Assembly: GCA_902524595.1 (NCBI GenBank)
Contig: CABZDS010000008.1
Coordinates: 1-45,822 of the forward strand
Reading direction: 5' to 3'
DNA from: an uncultured Pelagibacteraceae bacterium
Lineage (GTDB): Bacteria; Pseudomonadota; Alphaproteobacteria; Pelagibacterales; Pelagibacteraceae
DNA length: 45,822 nt
Position numbers and translations under genes: made by a program. A model generated the notes under the pieces. That model saw nothing but the letters and a program-made list of their open reading frames with translations, was not told the origin of the DNA and searched no databases. Shown here piece by piece: positions 41,136 to 45,822 of the stretch. The number at the start of each line of letters is the position of its first letter. Within the stretch, counting starts at the first letter, position 1.

Positions 41136-42484
41136 AGCCAGATATCACTTGTGCAGTCTCCACCTGGATATCTACTTTCATGGCACCTACTAGGTCCATT
41201 TGGTTCTTTACCAAAATCAACTATAAAATCTTTATTAATTTTCATTCCTCCATTTTCAACATCACAATCAATCATAATCATTGCTCCACCCTGTTTTCTA
41301 ATTTCAGGATAAAATTGATTATCCCAAGTAGAAAATAATGATGTTGTTACATACATCCTTTTCCCATCTAAAGATAATTGATACATTTGAGGTCCACCAG
41401 CAATTTTAACACCATTTACTTCTGGAGCCTTTCCTAACAATCCACCCATCCAAACTTGACCAGTTAATTTCGGTTTATGCGGATCGGAAATGTCGTATTG
41501 CCTCATATCTCCGTGAAGCCAATTATTTATATAGAGATATTTATCATCCATTGAAACTAATATCGCTGACATAACTCCAGGTATAGGGATTGGCCATTCA
41601 GGATGTGGTTCATTTTCAACATCAATTATTTTTTCCCATTTCCATTTTCCCTCTTTTGATTTCCAAAAATGAATTACATTTGCACTTAATGCTGCACCAC
41701 AAAATCCATGACTACTGTCGGGATTATGCATAAATTTTACTTCTAATGGTATTAAACCATCTTCACCTAAATACATTGTTTGAACTGGCTCTTTTTTTTT
41801 AAAATCCCAAACATGAAGTCTTCTACCATATTTCAGATGACCAACTTCCTCTAAATCAAATCCAGGCATGAAAGTATTAGGAGCAGCCCATTCAGAACTA
41901 ACCATTACATTATGTCTTGGTTGATACCAAAAGTCGTAACTAAAAGGTATGTCTCCCATTGAATTTTCCCATCTACCTACAATTTCAAAATCTTTATTTA
42001 AATGTAAATATCCTCCTGGAGCTTCTCCGCGAGCGTCTCCAAGAAAAGAAATGATAATTTCAGAACCTAGGCAATGAACTGTATGTGGTCCTGATAAATT
42101 AGTTTTTTTCTTTATTTCAGATCCATCTACAACTTTATGTATTTTTGGAGCTCTAGGATCAGATGCAGTATCAACAACATAGATATTATTTGATCTAACA
42201 CCTGGAACTAATAAATATTTTCTGCTCATGTTTGAGTCACCATGACAAGAAGAACATGCATTCCATCCCATGTGGTGCAATTCATCACCAATACCTGGCA
42301 TTTCAAGTCTATGAATTACTTTAGAATATGTGGGACTTTGAGGATCAACATCGACAGTTGCCAAATAGTCTGGTTTTTGTATTCCTGTCCCAGTGTAAAT
42401 AGCTATTGTATATAAAAGCTTTTCTTTTGGTGCTTTTATTGCTTCAGTAGGACTAGCATATCCAGGGCCACAGCATCCATCCAT
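41132..42484 (-). CDS. mtoX: Methanethiol oxidase (SELENBP1/SBP56 family)
   Basis: 450 residues matching the selenium-binding-protein-1 family over its whole length: MDGCCGPGYASPTEA, DYLATVDVDPQSPTYSKVIH, DELHHMGWNACSSCHGDS, SYDFWYQPRHNVMVSSEWAA, YINNWLHGDMRQYDISDPHK, VAGGPQM-like segments and the C-terminus RYPGGDCTSDIWL. Family members oxidise methanethiol to formaldehyde, H2O2 and H2S using copper. The N-terminus has no signal peptide, unlike the periplasmic Hyphomicrobium enzyme, so it is probably cytosolic. SAR11 makes methanethiol from DMSP. A good ribosome site (AAAGGAG) precedes the ATG. Ferredoxin and two CoA-binding proteins follow. Confidence 0.92.
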   Translation of the reverse strand: MDGCCGPGYASPTEAIKAPKEKLLYTIAIYTGTGIQKPDYLATVDVDPQSPTYSKVIHRLEMPGIGDELHHMGWNACSSCHGDSNMSRKYLLVPGVRSNNIYVVDTASDPRAPKIHKVVDGSEIKKKTNLSGPHTVHCLGSEIIISFLGDARGEAPGGYLHLNKDFEIVGRWENSMGDIPFSYDFWYQPRHNVMVSSEWAAPNTFMPGFDLEEVGHLKYGRRLHVWDFKKKEPVQTMYLGEDGLIPLEVKFMHNPDSSHGFCGAALSANVIHFWKSKEGKWKWEKIIDVENEPHPEWPIPIPGVMSAILVSMDDKYLYINNWLHGDMRQYDISDPHKPKLTGQVWMGGLLGKAPEVNGVKIAGGPQMYQLSLDGKRMYVTTSLFSTWDNQFYPEIRKQGGAMIMIDCDVENGGMKINKDFIVDFGKEPNGPSRCHESRYPGGDCTSDIWL

Positions 42485-42544
42485 TATTGATTTTCTCCTT
42501 TGATTACAACCTAATCTTTTTTTTAAGTGACTTCAACTTAATGG

Positions 42545-43318
42545 TTATTTGTTTTTCCAACTTGGATTTCTTTTTTCGATAAAAGCACTTATACCCTCTT
42601 TAGCATCATAAGATGACATATTAAGTGTCATCATCTTACTTGTATATTCATAAGCTTTGTTAAGAGGCATTTCTAATTGTTTATAAAAACCTTTTTTACC
42701 TATTTTAATTGTTAAATTTGATTTCGAAGATATTTTATTTGCAACATCTAAAACTTTCTTATTTAAAGTTTTTGGACTGTAATGATCATTAATTAATCCA
42801 ATTTCCTTTGCATATTTTGCACTAATTGGATCACCAGTAAGTAGCATTTCCATCATTCTTTTTCTGCTTATTTTTCGGCTTACAGCTACCATTGGAGTAC
42901 TGCAAAATAATCCAATTTTTACTCCAGGTGTAGCAAACGTTGCTGAGTTCGTGCTGTATGCAAGATCACAACTAGCAGCTAATTGACATCCTGCTGCATA
43001 AGCAGCACCATGAACTTTTGCTATTACTGGTTTGTTTCCTTCTACTATTTGCATCATTAGTTTTGAACAAAGTTTAAAGAGTTTTAGATGATTAGATCTA
43101 TTTTTTATACCTCTTACTTCTTTTAAGTTATGGCCTGCACTAAATCCTTTTCCAGCTCCTTCTAAAATAATGACCCTTGTTTCTTTATCATTATCTAATT
43201 TTTTGAATGCCTTTAATAAATATGAAAGAGTTTTGTAGGATAATGAATTATAAGTTTTTGGATCATTAATTAAAATTCTTTTAACGCCTGGTGATAATTT
43301 ATTTATTTTTACAGTCAC
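42545..43318 (-). CDS. Crotonase-fold protein of the ECHDC3 type, catalytic glutamates replaced
   Basis: 257 residues. The oxyanion segments are GFSAGHNLKEV (58-68) and GAAYAAGCQLAASCDLA (104-120). In typical enoyl-CoA hydratases the two acids lie at positions equivalent to residues 112 and 132; here these are Gln112 and Gly132 (FATPGVKIGLFCSTP). The run AAGCQLAASCD and ATPGVxxGLFCSTP are like ECHDC3, a crotonase of unclear activity. It could act as an isomerase, thioesterase or binding protein. Directly follows the nucleotidyltransferase gene. Start by ATG at 43316-43318, with no gap. Confidence 0.85.
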   Translation of the reverse strand: MTVKINKLSPGVKRILINDPKTYNSLSYKTLSYLLKAFKKLDNDKETRVIILEGAGKGFSAGHNLKEVRGIKNRSNHLKLFKLCSKLMMQIVEGNKPVIAKVHGAAYAAGCQLAASCDLAYSTNSATFATPGVKIGLFCSTPMVAVSRKISRKRMMEMLLTGDPISAKYAKEIGLINDHYSPKTLNKKVLDVANKISSKSNLTIKIGKKGFYKQLEMPLNKAYEYTSKMMTLNMSSYDAKEGISAFIEKRNPSWKNK

Positions 43319-43693
43319 TTATTTTAATTTACCTTCTTCTCTCATCTTAGCTCTAATTTTAGTTGCTGAAATTTTTTGAATTTCTTCGGGCAAAACTATT
43401 TCTTCAATTTTATATCCTACACCTCTTCCATAACAAATATTTGTAATATTTGGGACAAGCATAATTTTAAACCTGCCCTCAAACTCTGGATTAAGTTTTT
43501 CCTCAATATTTTTTTTGACAGTTTCAAAATCAAATGGGTTATCATCAACACCTTGTACATCTCTAATTTGAATACATACTTGTCCTGTTTTTTTTATAAT
43601 TTCCTTAAATAGAGTATAGTGACCATCATGAAAAGGTTGCCATCTTCCTAACATTTGGGCTGTTGGTTTTTTGTTATCCCATTGATACGTCAT
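43319..43693 (-). CDS. HxGH-type nucleotidyltransferase (NMN adenylyltransferase-like), small
   Basis: 124 residues from the ATG at 43691-43693 (a longer in-frame start would overlap the kinase by 37 bases; the chosen start overlaps by ATGA only). MLGRWQPFHDGHYTLFKEII holds the HxGH nucleotide site, and ISATKIRAKMREEG the ISxTxxR motif. It resembles the adenylyltransferase/cytidylyltransferase superfamily (NadM or similar). Small for NadM, lacking extra domains. It activates some phosphorylated metabolite with a nucleotide; the substrate is probably the product of the coupled kinase. Specific identity unknown. Confidence 0.82.
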   Translation of the reverse strand: MTYQWDNKKPTAQMLGRWQPFHDGHYTLFKEIIKKTGQVCIQIRDVQGVDDNPFDFETVKKNIEEKLNPEFEGRFKIMLVPNITNICYGRGVGYKIEEIVLPEEIQKISATKIRAKMREEGKLK

Positions 43694-44100
43694 TTTTTTA
43701 TCTCCTTTAAAATCTTTGGTGCCCAAGACTTAGCATCTTGTGTGGTAACATGAAAATTATATTTTTCTGGTTTAACAAACATTTTATTAGTGTCATCAAA
43801 TCTACCTTCTTTTATTGTATCTACCCAAACTACATAATCTGCAGGAAATAAACTTCTTGCTTTTGGAGTTGGGCAAATAAAATCCGCAATCACATAATTT
43901 CCTTCGTTTTTTAATTGTAATGCAAAGTCAGCCATTCTTTTTGCTTGTCTTGTTCTTCCCTCTTCTGAAAAATCCCAATCGTTAGCAGCTTTTCTTACTT
44001 CATCTGCATTTAATCTTTTTGCATTCAATAAAGGAGCAAGTTCCTCAGCTAATGTAGTTTTTCCTGCGCCTGGAAGTCCCATGATTAATATAATTTTCAT
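43690..44100 (-). CDS. Short APS-kinase-like P-loop kinase
   Basis: 136 residues. Walker A MGLPGAGKTTLAEEL, followed by RLNADEVRKAANDWDFSEEG and RMADFALQLKNEGNYVIADF, which match the adenylylsulfate-kinase fold, and ICPTPKARSLFPADYVVWVD. It is much shorter than CysC (about 200) and lacks its lid and APS-binding C-terminal parts. SAR11 cells lack assimilatory sulfate reduction, so an APS role is unlikely. It is coupled by a four-base overlap to the nucleotidyltransferase gene, and is 15 bases downstream of the Rieske oxygenase gene. Confidence 0.83.
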   Translation of the reverse strand: MKIILIMGLPGAGKTTLAEELAPLLNAKRLNADEVRKAANDWDFSEEGRTRQAKRMADFALQLKNEGNYVIADFICPTPKARSLFPADYVVWVDTIKEGRFDDTNKMFVKPEKYNFHVTTQDAKSWAPKILKEIKK

Positions 44101-44115
44101 TTTTAGGTTTTAACT

Positions 44116-45291
44116 TTAAATTAAATTACCAGCAACCCACTTATGAAAATGATGTGTTGGATTATCCATCTTTGGAGAAAAATTACCACCATTATAAGCT
44201 GGAGAATTTCTGCCTATTTGCATACTTTGAATTATATCTACATCTTCTTTTTGAATGTCTTCCCATTGTTTGTGATTTTTTTGTCTTAAAGTTTTATATT
44301 TTGTTGCAGTTGCCGCTTCATCTCCTACGTAATAAATTTCCATATGTTCTATTGTAAATTCATGATTGATTGGCTCTAACCAATAAGCATAGTAATGATC
44401 TTTGTGAATTCCTAACATTACATTTGGAAATAGCGCTACATATTCAGCTATATTTTCTTTATCTTTAGGCCAATTAGGAAAGCAAGGAAACTTTTCTTTT
44501 CCTTCAAACCTTGGATTATAAACAACTGTTCCTTGTCCAGCAAAACGATTTGGTAGTCCTTGAATATGATAATGATCTTCTAATTTTGAATAAGAATTTA
44601 ATCCAGGATGAACCCAAGGCAAATGATAGCTCTCACAATAATTTTCAATTGCAAATTTCCAATTACATTTTGCATCTAATTTAAAATAACCATAGTCATT
44701 TGCATGATGAATTAATTCTCTATCTTTCAAAGGCCAAAATTTTTCCCATCTTTTACTTAAAGGACTAATGTAATCCTCAAATGAAATTTCATTGTTGTTG
44801 ATATTAATTATAATTAGATCTAACCAAATATATGATCTTATCTCTTTTAAATTACTTTTAGATTTATCAAATTCAGGCGTTTGATGAATATTCATGCCAC
44901 CTATATGAGGTGTAGCAATTAATTTTCCTTCTAAGTCATAAGACCATGAATGATATGAACATCTCATTACATTTCTAATTTTGCCAGACTCTTTAACTAA
45001 TTTTACTCCTCTATGACTACAAATATTATGGAAAACTTTTATTTCTTTATTTTTTGTTCTAACAATAAGTAAAGGTATTCCAAGTAAATCAATTGGTTTC
45101 ACATCACCTTCATCTGGAATAGAACTTCCAACTCCTATTACGATCCACTTATCTTCAAATAATTTTTTTCTCTCAATTAAAGTATATTCTTTGCTGATAT
45201 AACATTCATTTGGTAAACCATGAGCTTCACTAATTGGTTTAGATACAATATCTAACTTTTGTTTATCTATAATATTGTAAATTTCTGACAT
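44116..45291 (-). CDS. Rieske non-heme iron oxygenase alpha subunit (GbcA-like)
   Basis: 391 residues. Rieske ligands: Cys91, His93 (NICSHRGVKL) and Cys111, His114 (RCSYHSWSYD). The mononuclear iron site uses His223 and His228 (YCESYHLPWVHPGLN) with a later Asp, probably in KEDVDIIQSM. The architecture fits enzymes that demethylate or hydroxylate quaternary amines (choline monooxygenase, glycine betaine GbcA, carnitine CntA); substrate cannot be fixed. A reductase and ferredoxin are required; a [2Fe-2S] ferredoxin is encoded at 40770-41135. Starts three bases after the methyltransferase gene. Confidence 0.9.
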   Translation of the reverse strand: MSEIYNIIDKQKLDIVSKPISEAHGLPNECYISKEYTLIERKKLFEDKWIVIGVGSSIPDEGDVKPIDLLGIPLLIVRTKNKEIKVFHNICSHRGVKLVKESGKIRNVMRCSYHSWSYDLEGKLIATPHIGGMNIHQTPEFDKSKSNLKEIRSYIWLDLIIININNNEISFEDYISPLSKRWEKFWPLKDRELIHHANDYGYFKLDAKCNWKFAIENYCESYHLPWVHPGLNSYSKLEDHYHIQGLPNRFAGQGTVVYNPRFEGKEKFPCFPNWPKDKENIAEYVALFPNVMLGIHKDHYYAYWLEPINHEFTIEHMEIYYVGDEAATATKYKTLRQKNHKQWEDIQKEDVDIIQSMQIGRNSPAYNGGNFSPKMDNPTHHFHKWVAGNLI

Positions 45292-45294
45292 GAT

Positions 45295-45822
45295 TTATTT
45301 TATCACTTGATATAAACCTAACCAAGCATTTACGTCTTTGCTCGCAATGTAATCTGATTTAAAAAATTTTATTTCTTTCCATTTATTTTGCGCTTTAAGT
45401 TGTTCAATTTTTTTATCAAAACCATATACTTCATGTATTCCCTCATTAATAGTAAAGCAGATAAATCCATCATTCTTTGTAATCCTGATAAATTCCTCCA
45501 AAGCTGGTGGCTTTACATGTCCAAAAGTAAATGTACCAACACACATAACAGATTCATATTCGTCATCTTTTTTATTAATGGGTTTATTCAAGTCTACTTG
45601 TTCAAGCTTTTCATAAAGATCTTTTGGTACTAATTCTAATAACTTTTTTGAAAGATCTGCCCCATGAAAATTTTTAAAACCATATCTTTTTAATTCAACA
45701 CCCACCAATCCAGTTCCACAACCAGCATCATAAATTTTTGCATCTTTGTTTTTTTGGAATTCTGAGAATACTTTTGTAGTTTCTTTTGGTCCTGTGTAAT
45801 TCCAATCGACCATATCTTTGTC
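45295..45822 (-). CDS. SAM-dependent methyltransferase (METTL27/WBSCR27-like), N-terminus cut by window edge
   Basis: The frame stays open past the internal Met at 45813 to the last base (codons for Asp-Lys-Asp precede it), so the gene extends beyond the window. AKIYDAGCGTGLVGVELKRY is the SAM-binding motif I, GADLSKKLL motif II, VMCVGTFTFGHVKPPALEEF and IRITKNDGFICFTIN the later motifs, resembling the methyltransferase-like 27 branch. Target unknown, probably a small molecule. It is the first visible gene of the minus-strand cluster with the Rieske oxygenase, kinase and nucleotidyltransferase. Confidence 0.85.
   Translation of the reverse strand, partial: DKDMVDWNYTGPKETTKVFSEFQKNKDAKIYDAGCGTGLVGVELKRYGFKNFHGADLSKKLLELVPKDLYEKLEQVDLNKPINKKDDEYESVMCVGTFTFGHVKPPALEEFIRITKNDGFICFTINEGIHEVYGFDKKIEQLKAQNKWKEIKFFKSDYIASKDVNAWLGLYQVIK

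Noticed and set aside
42545..43318. DmdD (methylthioacryloyl-CoA hydratase)
   Set aside because: The two catalytic glutamates are missing and the best motif match is ECHDC3.
43690..44100. CysC, adenylylsulfate kinase of sulfate assimilation
   Set aside because: Too short, lacks the C-terminal APS part, no sulfate reduction genes around, and SAR11 is known to lack assimilatory sulfate reduction.
1..45822. CRISPR array, transposase, prophage or replication origin
   Set aside because: No regularly spaced repeats, transposase or phage structural genes, and no DnaA-box cluster were seen; the only mobile signal is the tRNA-bounded interval.

Overview
The window is a 45.8 kb stretch of very AT-rich, gene-dense bacterial chromosome. 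Genes overlap by 1 to 20 bases or sit a few bases apart, and no stretch over 300 bases lacks a gene. Gene content points to the SAR11 clade (Pelagibacterales, Alphaproteobacteria): an sfuC/fbpA-type iron transporter, acuI, a SELENBP1-type methanethiol oxidase, two FAD/GcvT fusion dehydrogenases for methylated glycines, ETF plus ETF-QO, and a fused SpeD-SpeE. This placement comes from recognising families, not from a database search.

Layout. 1-2240: a proteasome-type protease (cut by the left edge) diverges from a circularly permuted ATP-grasp enzyme. 2237-11370 (minus): one near-continuous run, in transcription order mtnP, exported alpha/beta hydrolase, exported zincin-like protein, mtnA, class II aldolase, speD-speE fusion, amino-acid binding protein, two permeases and a nitrilase-family amidase; apt diverges from its head. 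Together these can make polyamine from decarboxylated SAM and take the by-product methylthioadenosine (MTA) to adenine (Apt) and a C3 unit (MtnP, MtnA, aldolase), resembling the DHAP shunt. 11923-13623: an inverse-autotransporter beta-barrel gene without a passenger, followed by a Thr/Ser/Gly-rich exported protein.

13668-15458: a tRNA with CAU anticodon and a decayed second copy bracket about 1.6 kb that holds a three-gene envelope operon and TGATC repeats at 11-bp spacing near both ends, which looks like the scar of a small integrated element. 15515-16294 is a GT7 (beta-1,4-galactosyltransferase-like) enzyme. 16343-19514 (minus) is an operon of haloacetate dehalogenase, TauD-type dioxygenase, AEC carrier, exported protein and a 41-residue basic peptide. 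19638-22641 (plus): GMP reductase, a D-malate/tartrate-type dehydrogenase and an EamA permease.

22631-31798 (minus): folE, acuI, lysR, the Fbp iron transporter with an unlisted 57-residue CxxCxxxC protein between fbpA and fbpB, and a dimethylglycine/sarcosine dehydrogenase-like fusion. Three palindromes upstream of fbpA look like Fur-type operators. 31856-33326 (plus): hisI, a small 2OG-Fe(II) oxygenase and a DUF2237 protein. 33327-39106 (minus): a second FAD/GcvT fusion coupled to etfB, etfA and ETF-QO, a complete route from methylated amine to ubiquinone.

39153-45822 (minus): two small envelope proteins, paired CoA-binding proteins, a [2Fe-2S] ferredoxin and methanethiol oxidase; then an ECHDC3-like protein lacking the crotonase glutamates, an HxGH nucleotidyltransferase, a short APS-kinase-like kinase, a Rieske oxygenase and a methyltransferase cut by the right edge. 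These last five form a tight cluster of unassigned function. The most promising leads are that kinase/nucleotidyltransferase/Rieske/methyltransferase cluster, the polyamine-MTA operon, the tRNA-bounded island, and the 57-residue protein in the iron operon.
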